Shown: positions 19,628 through 28,871, numbered from the stretch's first letter. The stretch is DNA of 64,000 bases from Enterobacteriaceae bacterium LSJC7 (GCA_000302695.1 AMFN01000003.1:496001-560000), one strand, 5' to 3'. Translations and numbers: made by a program. Notes: generated by a model from the sequence alone, not told the origin.

Positions 19628-20112
19628 TTGATAACCTTTACTCGCGCCTTTTCGCCTGTCACCAGCGCGTTATCCGGCACGCTGTCGAGTACCACGCTGC
19701 CTGCGCCGATGGTGACGTTGTTGCCAATGGTGATATCGCCAATCAGCACCGCGTTTGCGCCCAGTTCGACGCCGTGGCCAATAACCGGGCACGCCAGGTT
19801 ATCCGGCCCGCGGTTGCCAATGGTCACGCCGTGGCGAATCACAAAATCGTCTCCCGCCACGGTGTTTTTATTAATCACCACCGCGTAACCGTGATGGATG
19901 GTAAAACGTCGCCCGATAGTGGCGGCGGCCTGAATTTCGTAACCAAACAGGCACTCGGTCACCACGCGATAGCCCAGCAGTACCGGCGCTGCCCACAGGT
20001 TGTTTAGCACGCATTTCTTGCGCCACACCGAGCAAAAGTGGGCAAGGCGGTAGGCCAGCACCATGCAGCACGGGCGCAGGCTCCAGCCGTTAGCACGTAT
20101 GTCTTCGAGCAT
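19624..20112 (-). CDS. wcaB: Colanic acid acetyltransferase WcaB
   Basis: A 162-residue serine-acetyltransferase-like hexapeptide protein, the same length as E. coli WcaB. It has an N-terminal amphipathic region (SLRPCCMVLAYRLAHFCSVW) and then left-handed beta-helix repeats from about residue 62 (AAATIGRRFTIHHGYAVVI) to 150, including HHG and RHGVTIGN, where the catalytic histidines sit. It probably O-acetylates a colanic acid sugar. The ATG at 20112 overlaps the wcaA stop by one base and has GGGGGAAG upstream; a GTG directly before it is less likely. Confidence 0.95.
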   Translation of the reverse strand: MLEDIRANGWSLRPCCMVLAYRLAHFCSVWRKKCVLNNLWAAPVLLGYRVVTECLFGYEIQAAATIGRRFTIHHGYAVVINKNTVAGDDFVIRHGVTIGNRGPDNLACPVIGHGVELGANAVLIGDITIGNNVTIGAGSVVLDSVPDNALVTGEKARVKVIK

Positions 20113-20957
20113 CACTTCCCCCGCAGCCCGTCGGCCAGTCGCTTGCCGTTACGCAGCGAAAGCAGCGTCAACAGCGTGCGCAGCGTCATGCGCTTGTTGC
20201 GAATCTGGTACAGCGTGAACAGTTGGTACTTCTTGCTGGCGCGGTCGAATTTGCCTTTGTGCTTGCGGTAAAACTGAAAATAACCGGAGAATTTTTTAGC
20301 CGATTTAGTTATCTGCATTTCACCGTGGTTGATATGCAGAATTTGGGTCGCCTCTTCAATCTTCCACGGCTCGCCGTATTCGGTGACCATGCGCAGGAAC
20401 ATGTCGTAATCCTGTGCTGCCATCAGTTTTTCGTCGAACAGGCTCTCTTTAAAGCGCCAGGCGTAAGTAAATACCTGGTTGCCAATGATGTTGCGCTTGA
20501 AAAACAACGTGCGTGTATACGGCGATTTAGGATACAGCGGCAGGCTGGCGGGTTGGGTGTAAACCTGCCCTTCACACACGTAGTCATTGGCGTAGAGAAA
20601 TGCGTGGGTAATCAACTGACGCTTGTTTCTCAGAAACAGCGACAGGCGGTCGGGCGTCCATTCGTCGTCATCGTCAATGCCGGTAATAAACTCACCGCGC
20701 GCAAGCAAAATGGCCTGGTTGCGCACCGCGCAGGCACCGGAGTTAACCTCATTGTGCACATAGCGCACGCGCGGATCGTTGAGGCTATCAACAAACTGCT
20801 GTAGCTGCTGCCAGTCGCGGGAGCAGTCATCGACGATGAACATCTCCCAGTTATCGTAATCCTGGCGCAGCACCGACTTAATAGCCCGGATGGCCAGCTG
20901 CTGGCGATTCCACGTCGGCATGTAAACAGACACCAAAGGGCGAGAAGTCGTGGTCAT
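20112..20957 (-). CDS. wcaA: Colanic acid glycosyltransferase WcaA
   Basis: A 281-residue GT2 (GT-A) glycosyltransferase; E. coli WcaA is 279. The N-terminus (VSVYMPTWNRQQLAIRAIKS) leads to FIVDDCSRDW (about residues 40-50) and ITGIDDDDEWTPDRL near 97, the acidic metal/nucleotide-binding motif. The start at 20957 has GAGGAAAG upstream and fits the family; an 18-codon upstream extension is unsupported. It is the first glycosyltransferase gene of the operon, lies 59 bases after wzc, and overlaps wcaB by one base. Confidence 0.95.
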   Translation of the reverse strand: MTTTSRPLVSVYMPTWNRQQLAIRAIKSVLRQDYDNWEMFIVDDCSRDWQQLQQFVDSLNDPRVRYVHNEVNSGACAVRNQAILLARGEFITGIDDDDEWTPDRLSLFLRNKRQLITHAFLYANDYVCEGQVYTQPASLPLYPKSPYTRTLFFKRNIIGNQVFTYAWRFKESLFDEKLMAAQDYDMFLRMVTEYGEPWKIEEATQILHINHGEMQITKSAKKFSGYFQFYRKHKGKFDRASKKYQLFTLYQIRNKRMTLRTLLTLLSLRNGKRLADGLRGK

Positions 20958-21016
20958 TTTTCTTTCCTCAAATAACCATGGCGTGATGAAGGCCGCCGCA
21001 AAGGCGGCCAAGCCAG

Positions 21017-23182
21017 TCAGGGTTTTTCCGCTTTGTATTCGTACTGGTAGTAACCGTAATCCTGGTAGCCGGTGGCGCGGCGAAAGATGGAGTTCAGGAT
21101 GACGCCGCGCACCGCGATGCCGTTTTGCTCAAAGCGGCTAAGGCTGGTTTGCACTTCTTTAAGCGTGTTCACCGCATAACGCACCACCATCAGCGTGGTG
21201 CCGGCATGGCGGCCCACAATGGCGGCATCGGTCACCGCCAGAATCGGCGGCGTATCAATCAGCACCATGTCGTAATGTGCGCTCGCCCACTGCACCAGTT
21301 CGCCAAAGCGCTCGCTCATCAGCAGTTCCGACGGATTAGGCGGCACCTGGCCGCGCGGCACCAGGTCAAAGTAAGGAATGGAGGTTTTCTGCACGCACCC
21401 GGCAATCTCCCCCTGGCCTGCCAGCACATCCGACAGCCCGTTGTGGTTGGTGGTCCCCAGCAGTTCGTGGGTATAGCCTTTGCGCATATCGCAGTCGATA
21501 AGCAGCACGCGCTTGTTGGTCTGGCTGATAACCGCCGCCAGGTTGGCGCAGACAAAGGTTTTACCGATGGAGGGACTGACGCCGGAGAGCATCAGCACAT
21601 TGTTGCTGGCCTGCATCATGGCAAAGTGCAGGCTGGTGCGCAGGCTGCGAATAGCCTCAATGGCAAGGTCCGTCGGGTTCCCCATCGCCAGCAGCTGACT
21701 TTGTTTGTAGCGCTTATCCCCGCCGCTCACCGTTTTGACGGTATCGCGCGCCTTCTGCCAGTCAGATAGCGGTATGCTGGCGTACACGCTCACGCCCGTC
21801 TCTTCCAGCACCTGCGCGCTTTCAATGCCGCGGTTAAACAGCGAGCGCAACAGCACGCCAATAATCGACAGCATCAGACCGAGGATAATGCTGCCAAGCA
21901 CAATCAGCGCCTTTTTAGGCTTGAGCACGCCCGGCTGGGTGATAGCCGGGTCGACAATGCGCACGTCGCCCACGGTGCTGGCCTCGGTAATGCGCAGTTC
22001 CTGCTGCTTATTCAGAAGCTGCATATACACCTGCTGGCCGGATTCCACATCGCGCGTCAGGCGTACAATCTCCTGCTGAGTCTGCGGCATATCGCTGATG
22101 CGGCTATTAAGACGTGATTTCTCGTCTTCCAGCGCTTTGCGCTTTTCTAACAGTGTGCGGTAGGCCGGATGGCGTTTGGTGTACAGCTTGGATATTTCGG
22201 CCTCTTTAAAGGTCAACTCGTTAAGCTGGGCATCAATGTTAACCACCGAGTCCAGCACCGATTTGGCCTCCAGCGGCAGATCCACCGAGTCTTTCTGCTG
22301 GCGGTATGCGTTGAGTTTATTTTCAGCCTCGTCCAGCGACGCGCGCACTTCTGGCAACTGCTTATCCAGGAATTTCAGGCTGTGCGACGCCTCGGCTGAT
22401 TTGCGCTCAATATTCTGCGCCTGGTAATTGCGGGTAATGGCGTTGAGGATGTCGCGAATCTGCTCCCGGTCTTCGCCGGTGAAGGCCAGCAACAGCACGC
22501 CGGTATCTTTACCGCTTTCAGTTACCGTCAGGTTGTTTTGCAGAAACTTGATCATGCCCAGGGTGGAAAATTTGCTCACCGTAAAACGGCTGCCGTCAGC
22601 GGCGTGAATGGCTGAAACCATGATGGACAACCCACCCCGGGTCAGCATCTTGCCCACTTCACCGCGAGCGCTGAAACCGCCATCACTCTCAAGCGTATAA
22701 TGCTGCGGGTCGATAACGTTGAGCGTGAAGGTGTCTTTTGCCATCCCTTGTGCCAGATTGAAGGTGGTCACTTTCACCGTGTCGTTCTGGCGACCCATCA
22801 GGCGGTCCCATCCTGCGCCAAAAATCGGGAAGGTGTTTTTCTCAACGCCAATATCCAGGTCCAGGTCATCGACCGTTTTACCCAGCACCAGGCGCGACTG
22901 AATCAGCTGCATCTCAGCCTCTGAGGCCGGTGGCTTATTGCTGAGCGCGCTGTTGAGGTCCTGCACCAGCGAACTACTGGTGTCCTGCTCTATCTGCACC
23001 AGCGCATCGGCACTGTAAATTGGCGTAGCGAAGGTCACATACACGATAGCCGCGGCGGCAAATACGGCGGTGATCCCGAGCACCCACCAGCGGGCCTCGA
23101 TAACCGTCCCGAGCAGGCGACCAATATCGATTTCATCATTGCCCTCAGTCGAGGCGGCAGAATGCCTTACATTTTCTGTCAT
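21017..23182 (-). CDS. wzc: Tyrosine autokinase / polysaccharide co-polymerase Wzc
   Basis: A 721-residue inner-membrane protein; E. coli Wzc is 720. The first membrane span is about residues 32-52 and the second about 425-445, enclosing a large periplasmic Wzz-like domain with coiled-coil helices (about 250-380). The C-terminal cytoplasmic BY-kinase domain has the Walker A motif GVSPSIGKT (about residue 533), Walker A' LLIDCDMRKG and Walker B LIDTPP. It ends in a tyrosine cluster, YQDYGYYQYEY, the autophosphorylation tail. Cycles of phosphorylation by Wzc and dephosphorylation by Wzb control colanic acid chain assembly together with Wza. The start at 23182 matches E. coli and has AGGGATAACA upstream. 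Confidence 0.98.
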   Translation of the reverse strand: MTENVRHSAASTEGNDEIDIGRLLGTVIEARWWVLGITAVFAAAAIVYVTFATPIYSADALVQIEQDTSSSLVQDLNSALSNKPPASEAEMQLIQSRLVLGKTVDDLDLDIGVEKNTFPIFGAGWDRLMGRQNDTVKVTTFNLAQGMAKDTFTLNVIDPQHYTLESDGGFSARGEVGKMLTRGGLSIMVSAIHAADGSRFTVSKFSTLGMIKFLQNNLTVTESGKDTGVLLLAFTGEDREQIRDILNAITRNYQAQNIERKSAEASHSLKFLDKQLPEVRASLDEAENKLNAYRQQKDSVDLPLEAKSVLDSVVNIDAQLNELTFKEAEISKLYTKRHPAYRTLLEKRKALEDEKSRLNSRISDMPQTQQEIVRLTRDVESGQQVYMQLLNKQQELRITEASTVGDVRIVDPAITQPGVLKPKKALIVLGSIILGLMLSIIGVLLRSLFNRGIESAQVLEETGVSVYASIPLSDWQKARDTVKTVSGGDKRYKQSQLLAMGNPTDLAIEAIRSLRTSLHFAMMQASNNVLMLSGVSPSIGKTFVCANLAAVISQTNKRVLLIDCDMRKGYTHELLGTTNHNGLSDVLAGQGEIAGCVQKTSIPYFDLVPRGQVPPNPSELLMSERFGELVQWASAHYDMVLIDTPPILAVTDAAIVGRHAGTTLMVVRYAVNTLKEVQTSLSRFEQNGIAVRGVILNSIFRRATGYQDYGYYQYEYKAEKP

Positions 23183-23184
23183 TG

Positions 23185-23628
23185 TTATCCCTGCTGAGCT
23201 GTCAGTGCGTGCGCCCACGAGCGGGCAGAATGGTCGAGAAGGGTAAACACGGCTTCAAACGCCTCGCGGCTTTTGCGATACGGGTCGGGAATTTCCCGCT
23301 CGTCGTTCCAGTGGCCAAACAGCATGACCTTGCCGCGCATTTCCGGCGCGATATCGCAAAGGGCATGGATATGCCGTTTTTCCATCGTGAGAATCAGATC
23401 GTAGCGGCGACACAGGCTGGCGGTTATCTGGCGGGCGCAGTGGCCCGCCAGCGACAGTCCGTGCTCGTGTGCCACTTCAGCGGCGCGTGCATCAGCGCCC
23501 TTACCTACCAGTGCGCCCAACCCGGCAGACTCCACCGTCAGCCCGGGCTGGTACTGGCGCAACAGGCGCTCTGCCGTTGGGGAACGGCAGATGTTCCCCA
23601 CGCAAACCACGAGAATGTTGTTAAACAT
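23185..23628 (-). CDS. wzb: Low-molecular-weight protein-tyrosine phosphatase Wzb
   Basis: A 147-residue phosphatase, identical in length to E. coli Wzb. The P-loop CVGNICRS has the nucleophile Cys9 and Arg15, and the general acid Asp115 is in IPDPY. It dephosphorylates the C-terminal tyrosines of Wzc. It lies between wza (five bases) and wzc (two bases), so the export and control genes are tightly packed. Confidence 0.98.
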   Translation of the reverse strand: MFNNILVVCVGNICRSPTAERLLRQYQPGLTVESAGLGALVGKGADARAAEVAHEHGLSLAGHCARQITASLCRRYDLILTMEKRHIHALCDIAPEMRGKVMLFGHWNDEREIPDPYRKSREAFEAVFTLLDHSARSWAHALTAQQG

Positions 23629-23633
23629 AAGCG

Positions 23634-24770
23634 TTACCAGTTGTTGTTGATATCAACGGCGGTGTCGGTCATGTAGCGCACGCCGCTGATGGTTGGCAGC
23701 AGCTGGCTCACCAGGCGATTCCAGCGCGCGACCGGCGCGGTGGTGACGTAAACCACATCGTAAGGTTGCAAACGGAACTCGGTGGCCATGATCAGCGAGG
23801 TCGCATCCGACATATCCAGCTGATAAACGTTGGCAATCTTGCCGTTACGGTCGCCTTTTATCGGGCGCAGCACGAAGATGCCGCTGGCGTTGGAGGTGGT
23901 CATATCGATACCTTCAGACTGGCCCAGCGCCTCGGTCAGCGTCATACCGCTGAAGTCCATCTTGAGCGTGCTCTGTTTTTTCACTTCGCCCATCACGAAC
24001 ACTTTGAGGTCGTCATTGCGCGGCACAAACAGAATGTCGCCGGGGTACAGCAGGCGGTTCTGGCTCAGGTCACCGTTTTGCATCAATGCCTGGAGCGAGA
24101 TGCGCTCCTCACGGCCATTGTGAGTCAGCACCACGTTGCGCCAGTCGGCGTTGTCGGTCAGACCGCCAGCGGCGTTGATCGCATCCAGCACCGTGAGCGG
24201 CACGTTGGTGATGGCCTGCTGCCCGGACTTCTCCACCTGGCCGGAGACATAGGCTTTCTGTGAGCGGAAGGCGGCGATATTGACATCCACCTGCGGGTCA
24301 GCAATATAGCTTGCCAGGCGCCCGGTGATGTCACTGCGGATTTGCGACAGGGTTTTACCCTGAACGTTAACTTTGCCAATGTAGGGATAGAACACGCTGC
24401 CGTCGGCCTGCACCCAGTTACCGGCATCGCTGGAACTACGGTACTGGCCCGCAGGCGTAGTCAGCTCCGGGTGATCCCAGACGGTGACGTTAAGCACATC
24501 GCCGGGACCGACGCGGTATTCGTAGCTGGCGATTTGCTGGTCCAGCGACATATTTGGCTGGGCAACATTCGGGCGTGGACGAAGCTGTTCAACCAGCCGC
24601 GGCGTCAGTGGATAAACATTTACCATCCGGTTCAGGTCAACGTCTGAATCCTGCTGTTTAATCACATCTTTCCCGAACGTAGACATATTACTGCCGGGTA
24701 AAATGGTACATCCACTCATCAGCGTCACAGACACCAATAAGGGCATCAATTTTAGATTGGATTTCATCAT
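23634..24770 (-). CDS. wza: Outer-membrane polysaccharide export lipoprotein Wza
   Basis: A 378-residue lipoprotein; E. coli Wza is 379. The signal peptide ends in the lipobox LMSG-C with Cys21 as the lipidation site. The polysaccharide export domain follows ([21 protein letters not shown], about residues 82-103), then SLBB-type domains, and a C-terminal amphipathic helix near [18 protein letters not shown] that forms the octameric pore in the outer membrane. Two adjacent ATGs (24770 and 24767) are possible starts; the first matches E. coli. It is the first gene of the operon, about 175 bases after the JUMPstart element. Confidence 0.98.
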   Translation of the reverse strand: MMKSNLKLMPLLVSVTLMSGCTILPGSNMSTFGKDVIKQQDSDVDLNRMVNVYPLTPRLVEQLRPRPNVAQPNMSLDQQIASYEYRVGPGDVLNVTVWDHPELTTPAGQYRSSSDAGNWVQADGSVFYPYIGKVNVQGKTLSQIRSDITGRLASYIADPQVDVNIAAFRSQKAYVSGQVEKSGQQAITNVPLTVLDAINAAGGLTDNADWRNVVLTHNGREERISLQALMQNGDLSQNRLLYPGDILFVPRNDDLKVFVMGEVKKQSTLKMDFSGMTLTEALGQSEGIDMTTSNASGIFVLRPIKGDRNGKIANVYQLDMSDATSLIMATEFRLQPYDVVYVTTAPVARWNRLVSQLLPTISGVRYMTDTAVDINNNW

Positions 24771-24944
24771 TGATTATTTATCACTTTGGCAGAGTCATTA
24801 TCCTGCAATTAAATAAACGCCTTGCATCAAGGGTCATAACAATGCAGACCTCAGCACACAAATATAATGGCACCATTCCTAAAAATAGCTTATTTGCGCA
24901 TGAGTGATTGACAGTATAGGTGGGCTAATTATTCAGCTGTAGAT

Positions 24945-24982
24945 ACGCTACCGCCCGTGGCTTTACAGCTACCAATTCACTG
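24945..24982 (-). promoter_or_regulatory. JUMPstart leader with ops element of the wza operon
   Basis: On the minus strand this reads CAGTGAATTGGTAGCTGTAA, then AGCCACGGGCGGTAGCGT. The ops core GGCGGTAGC is at 24947-24955. It lies in the untranslated leader upstream of wza and is expected to load RfaH onto polymerase so that the 23-kb colanic acid operon is read to the end. It matches the first JUMPstart (561-598) at most positions. Confidence 0.92.
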
Positions 24983-25025
24983 ATATCAGATACATTTTTG
25001 GTCATCCTGGGTAACTACTTATTAC

Positions 25026-25039
25026 CAGGATTATTCTCA
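25026..25039 (-). promoter_or_regulatory. RcsAB box upstream of wza
   Basis: The minus strand reads TGAGAATAATCCTG, matching 11 of 14 positions of the RcsAB consensus TAAGAATATTCCTA. It lies about 45 bases upstream of the JUMPstart and 260 bases upstream of wza, where the RcsA-RcsB heterodimer activates colanic acid transcription in E. coli. The remaining parts of this 730-base wza-yegH region (24771-25504) are AT-rich and hold no gene that I can support. Confidence 0.75.
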
Positions 25040-25504
25040 GCGCCGTGCTGTCAATATTGTTATTGATACAGCCAGAATGAATAACAAGGAGAGATAACTT
25101 TTTGTCATCACATTATTCTCCGCAAGCGGGAAAGATTGTTGCAGCTAACCGATAAGCAGGCAAGGCAGCAAATCCGAGTACGGCCGCTTTTAAGAATAGG
25201 ATTAGCTGCAAATTTTATTTGTTTTAGGAATTTCTTTAGATTGACATATTTTATTAAACCGCCTACCCGTCGTGTATCAATCAATATATTCAGGCCAATC
25301 ACTCCTGCAATTAAGACATTGTCCAATACCTTGTCGAAATACCGTGCCAATTATCCTTATTAACTATCAGGAATATTATTCCCGTAGCAACCCTGGCTGA
25401 ATTTTTTATTTAGGAAAATCCTCAGGCCCGAATTGCATTTGCTGCTACCTTTCCCCGTGCTTAAAATGGAGTATCTGTCTTTTGTCACAAGGTAGCGTTT
25501 GCTA

Positions 25505-27088
25505 ATGGAATGGATAGCCGATCCGTCAATCTGGGCCGGACTGGTAACACTGGTGGTTATCGAACTGGTGCTTGGCATTGATAATCTGGTGTTTATCGCC
25601 ATCCTCGCTGAAAAATTACCGCCCGCACAACGCGACCGGGCGCGCATCACTGGCCTGTTACTGGCCATGGTGATGCGCCTGCTGCTGCTGGCCTCCATTT
25701 CCTGGCTGGTCACGCTCACCACCCCGCTTTTCTCTGTACACACGCTAAGCTTCAGCGCTCGCGACCTGATTATGCTGTTCGGCGGCCTGTTTTTGCTGTT
25801 TAAAGCCACCGTTGAGCTTAACGAACGGCTGGAGGGCAAAGACCAGGACAACCCAATCCAGCGGCGCGGCGCGCGTTTCTGGGGCGTGGTGGCGCAGATT
25901 GTGGTGCTGGACGCCATTTTTTCTCTCGACTCGGTGATCACCGCCGTTGGTATGGTGGACCATCTCGGCGTGATGATGGCGGCGGTGATTATCGCCATCA
26001 GCCTGATGCTGCTGGCCAGTAAGACGCTGACACGCTTTGTGAACAGCCACCCGACGATTGTGATTCTGTGCCTGAGTTTCCTGCTGATGATTGGCTTTAG
26101 CCTGATTGCTGACGGCTTTGGCTTCCACATTCCGAAAGGCTATCTGTATGCCGCCATTGGCTTCTCGGTAATGATTGAGTCGCTTAACCAGCTTGCCAAC
26201 TTTAACCGCCGCCGTTTTCTGTCTGCCAACCAGACGCTAAGAAGCCGCACCACCGAAGCAGTGATGCGGTTACTGAGCGGGCGTAAAGAAGAAGCGGAGC
26301 TGGATGCCGACACCGCCTCGCTGATAGCCGATCACGATGGCGAAGCGGCGCTGTTTAACCCGCAGGAGCGGATGATGATTGAGCGAGTGCTCAACCTTAA
26401 CCAGCGCACGGTAAGCAGCATCATGACCTCACGCCACGATATTGAACATGTGGACCTTAGTGCGCCAGAGCAGCAAGTCCGTGCACTGCTGGAGAAAAAC
26501 CAGCACACGCGCATTGTGGTGACCGGCGGCGATGACAACCTACTCGGCGTGGTGCACGTTATCGACCTGCTGGCCCAACAGCTGCGTGGCGATGCACTCG
26601 ACCTGCCCGCGCTGGTACGCCAGCCGCTGGTGTTCCCGGAAACGGTCACGCTGTTGCCTGCGCTGGAGCAGTTTCGCAGCGCCCGCACCCACTTTGCGTT
26701 TGTGGTGGATGAGTTCGGTTCAGTGGAAGGCCTGGTGACGCTCAGCGACGTGATGGAAACCATCGCTGGGAATTTGCCGAACGAGGTGGACGAAACCGAT
26801 GCCCGCCACGATATTGCCAAAAATGACGACGGCAGCTGGACGGTGAACGGCCATATGCCGCTGGAAGATTTGGTGCAGTACACCCCGCTGCCGCTCGACG
26901 AGCGACGCGACTATCACACCGTGGCCGGGCTGCTGATGGAGCATCTGCAACATATTCCAGTTGAGGGGGAAGAGGTGAATGTTGAAGGCTGGCGGTTAAG
27001 AACGCTGGAGGTGGAGAATCACCGCGTGCAGAAGGTGCTGGTGATGGCGCCGGATGATGAGAGTGGGATGTTGGATTATGAGGTTTAA
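25505..27088 (+). CDS. yegH: TerC/CBS/CorC-domain membrane protein YegH
   Basis: A 527-residue protein, the same length as E. coli YegH. Residues 1-240 are a TerC-family membrane domain with about seven spans and the conserved [12 protein letters not shown] and [17 protein letters not shown] motifs. A CBS pair follows (about 300-430; [31 protein letters not shown]), and then a C-terminal CorC/HlyC transporter-associated domain ([15 protein letters not shown]). The function is not established; related TerC proteins are linked to manganese or other metal export. The ATG at 25505 is chosen over an upstream TTG. It is divergent from wza. Confidence 0.95.
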   Translation: MEWIADPSIWAGLVTLVVIELVLGIDNLVFIAILAEKLPPAQRDRARITGLLLAMVMRLLLLASISWLVTLTTPLFSVHTLSFSARDLIMLFGGLFLLFKATVELNERLEGKDQDNPIQRRGARFWGVVAQIVVLDAIFSLDSVITAVGMVDHLGVMMAAVIIAISLMLLASKTLTRFVNSHPTIVILCLSFLLMIGFSLIADGFGFHIPKGYLYAAIGFSVMIESLNQLANFNRRRFLSANQTLRSRTTEAVMRLLSGRKEEAELDADTASLIADHDGEAALFNPQERMMIERVLNLNQRTVSSIMTSRHDIEHVDLSAPEQQVRALLEKNQHTRIVVTGGDDNLLGVVHVIDLLAQQLRGDALDLPALVRQPLVFPETVTLLPALEQFRSARTHFAFVVDEFGSVEGLVTLSDVMETIAGNLPNEVDETDARHDIAKNDDGSWTVNGHMPLEDLVQYTPLPLDERRDYHTVAGLLMEHLQHIPVEGEEVNVEGWRLRTLEVENHRVQKVLVMAPDDESGMLDYEV

Positions 27089-27208
27089 GTTGGCTTTAAT
27101 TGCGTGTTATTCTCAGCGGCATTTTTTAATTCACAGATAATCATTTTGTGTTAAAATAAATTTCCGACACCAATTATAATTCTTATTGAATTACAGTCAT
27201 TGAGTTTT

Positions 27209-27232
27209 AAAAACCGCCCACAGGCGGTTTTT
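27209..27232. terminator. Bidirectional terminator between yegH and the Tad2-like pair
   Basis: AAAAACCGCC (27209-27218) pairs perfectly with GGCGGTTTTT (27223-27232) around a four-base loop. It lies between two converging genes and has an A-run on the left and a T-run on the right, so it can stop transcription of both yegH and the minus-strand gene ending at 27240. Confidence 0.9.
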
Positions 27233-27239
27233 AAATAAA

Positions 27240-27977
27240 TCAAAAAACTTTAACAAAAAAACACTCAACTCTCCGACTGACTCCGATATTATTATAAAAC
27301 TCCTTCTTAAACTCATTAAACAAATCCACATTGACAGTAATATCAAAACCTGTCTTAGATGCATAGCCACGTTCAATTTCATTAAAAATATATTTCCTGC
27401 CATCCATAAATACAATTAACTTATGGTTGATTATAAATGTGTCCATCTCATTCGATGTTATAAGCGGATCGGCAATCCCTGTAATAACCAACTGAGTTCG
27501 AGGTTCATCACCTTTCTGATCATTTAATCTAAAACCACGAAGCTCTGAAGTGCGCGTATTATGCTCATATAAATTCCCAGCTCCATAAACTCCCTTTGAA
27601 TATCCATGCATAATAGTAGCAAAGTATTCATGCCTACCAATTGTTATATCCATAAAAGCATAATAGTCGGCATCAATTTCTTCTCCTATCACACTCCAAT
27701 CGCTTGTCTTCACATCAGCCTGCGAACTCACCCACGGCACAAAATTCCCATCCGCATTACACATCTCAATATTCGCCAGGAAATCAAACTCCGTCCCCAC
27801 TTCAACACCCGCCAGCGCACGGTAGTCGCCTTCCTGCACGGACTGACCCGTCAGGCCGGGATTACGCAACAAATACATGTTTTTACCATTCCAGCCTTCA
27901 CGCGCCACGCGTTTACCTTCTTTAAGCTGTAGCATTGCCCATTCAAATGAGCCTTCCGTTGTAATTAAATCAGTCAT
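27240..27977 (-). CDS. DUF2829/Tad2-like domain protein with unique C-terminal extension (second of a tandem pair)
   Basis: A 245-residue protein. Residues 10-97 carry the DUF2829 (Thoeris anti-defence 2-like) pattern: FEWAMLQLKEGKRVAREGWN, GKNMYL, then NADGNFVPWVSSQADVKTSDW. Known phage Tad2 proteins are about 80-90 residues and sequester the cyclic ADP-ribose-type signal of the Thoeris defence system. Here about 150 extra residues follow that I do not recognise; they contain alternating beta-strand-like segments and an acidic middle. The ribosome binding site GAGAGG lies close to the ATG. It is the downstream partner of the gene at 28131-28871, whose first 90 residues are about 65% identical while the rest is different. 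The 3' part is markedly AT-rich. Some databases label DUF2829 members as type I toxin-like (MW1434 family), so a toxin role is an alternative. Confidence 0.75.
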   Translation of the reverse strand: MTDLITTEGSFEWAMLQLKEGKRVAREGWNGKNMYLLRNPGLTGQSVQEGDYRALAGVEVGTEFDFLANIEMCNADGNFVPWVSSQADVKTSDWSVIGEEIDADYYAFMDITIGRHEYFATIMHGYSKGVYGAGNLYEHNTRTSELRGFRLNDQKGDEPRTQLVITGIADPLITSNEMDTFIINHKLIVFMDGRKYIFNEIERGYASKTGFDITVNVDLFNEFKKEFYNNIGVSRRVECFFVKVF

Positions 27978-28021
27978 ATTTCCTCTCGTTTTTTACATTC
28001 GTAATATGGGTTGTTTTCTAA

Positions 28022-28138
28022 TTAGATAATCGCAGAGTCATAAAGCACAGATAAATCCCCACCCGTAAATTCAACTCTGCAACATTTATTTCCTGCTAAT
28101 AATTTAAAGCCAGGTTTAGACAGGTGAAACTCACTCAC
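28022..28138 (-). CDS. Possible 38-residue protein coupled to the first Tad2-like gene
   Basis: A GTG at 28138 overlaps the stop codon of the upstream Tad2-like gene (the junction reads GGTGAGTGA) and opens a frame of 38 codons ending in TAA. The protein begins SEFHLSKPGFKLL, continues AGNKCCRVEF and ends GGDLSVLYDSAII. Its amino-acid make-up is protein-like, with alternating hydrophobic and polar residues and a pair of cysteines. No clear Shine-Dalgarno sequence precedes it, so it would depend on translational coupling. It could instead be the remnant of a longer reading frame, or the true end of the upstream protein if a frameshift exists. Confidence 0.35.
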   Translation of the reverse strand: MSEFHLSKPGFKLLAGNKCCRVEFTGGDLSVLYDSAII

Positions 28139-28871
28139 CCCAGTTAAAGTAATAGCGGTGCGTCCCTTCTTTATCGTTAAGTTTTTCCACCAGAGCAGAA
28201 TGCTCGCTGATGTCATATTCACGCCAGATAAGCGTATCGAAATAATCATCAAGGCCCACGGCACTACCCAGGCTATAAACTTCATCATCCACTTTAATGG
28301 TCAGCACCTGGTTCATCAGTTCTTTGGTTTCTTCAAAAGAATCTTCTTCAAAGCTGCTACCAAATTGAATAAGATGACGACCGCCTTCACTTTCCGGCAG
28401 CTTCACTGAGGTAAACATAAATACTTCAGTGGCGTTAATCTGGTTTTCAATAATTTCACAGCTGCCGCATACGTCTTCATTATCAATCAAACTACGGCGG
28501 TAGCCGGAATACAACGCGCCAGCGGCTGTTTTGTCGTCTGAATGAATATCCAGCACCAGCATCCAGTTTTCATCTTCATCACACAACAGCGCCCAGTCCA
28601 TTGCCTCAATATCCATCTGTGAGGCAACCCACGGTACAAAATCACCGTCAGCAGTACAGATTTCAATGTTCGGCAGATAGTTAAATTCAGTGCCTGCTTC
28701 CACACCGGCATTATTGCGAAAATCGCCTTCTGCTACCGCCTGCTCCGGTAAACCTGGGTTCCCCAGCACGAACATATTTTTACCGTTCCAGCCTGCACGT
28801 GCGACGCGCTTGCCTTCCTTCAGGTTCAGCATGGCCCATTCAAATGAACCGGTTACTGCAATACTGCTCAT
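28131..28871 (-). CDS. DUF2829/Tad2-like domain protein with unique C-terminal extension (first of a tandem pair)
   Basis: A 246-residue protein whose residues 9-96 match the DUF2829/Tad2 pattern: FEWAMLNLKEGKRVARAGWN, GKNMF, YLPNIEICTADGDFVPW, ASQMDIEAMDW. The following 150 residues are acidic and not recognised; they show DENWMLVLDIHSDDKTAAG near residue 98 and a tail with LIWREYDISEHSALVEKL. The start at 28871 has AGAGGA upstream and begins immediately before the conserved domain; the frame is open for 28 more codons but these are not needed. Tad2 domains bind cyclic nucleotide-type ADP-ribose signals in phages; a role in a chromosomal gene is unknown. It probably forms a unit with the gene at 27240-27977. 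Both lie between the conserved genes yegH and asmA. Confidence 0.75.
   Translation of the reverse strand: MSSIAVTGSFEWAMLNLKEGKRVARAGWNGKNMFVLGNPGLPEQAVAEGDFRNNAGVEAGTEFNYLPNIEICTADGDFVPWVASQMDIEAMDWALLCDEDENWMLVLDIHSDDKTAAGALYSGYRRSLIDNEDVCGSCEIIENQINATEVFMFTSVKLPESEGGRHLIQFGSSFEEDSFEETKELMNQVLTIKVDDEVYSLGSAVGLDDYFDTLIWREYDISEHSALVEKLNDKEGTHRYYFNWGE

Noticed and set aside
25364-25384. Palindrome GGAATATTATTCC upstream of yegH as a second RcsAB box
   Set aside because: Only about 9 of 14 positions fit in any alignment; a chance AT-rich palindrome is as likely.
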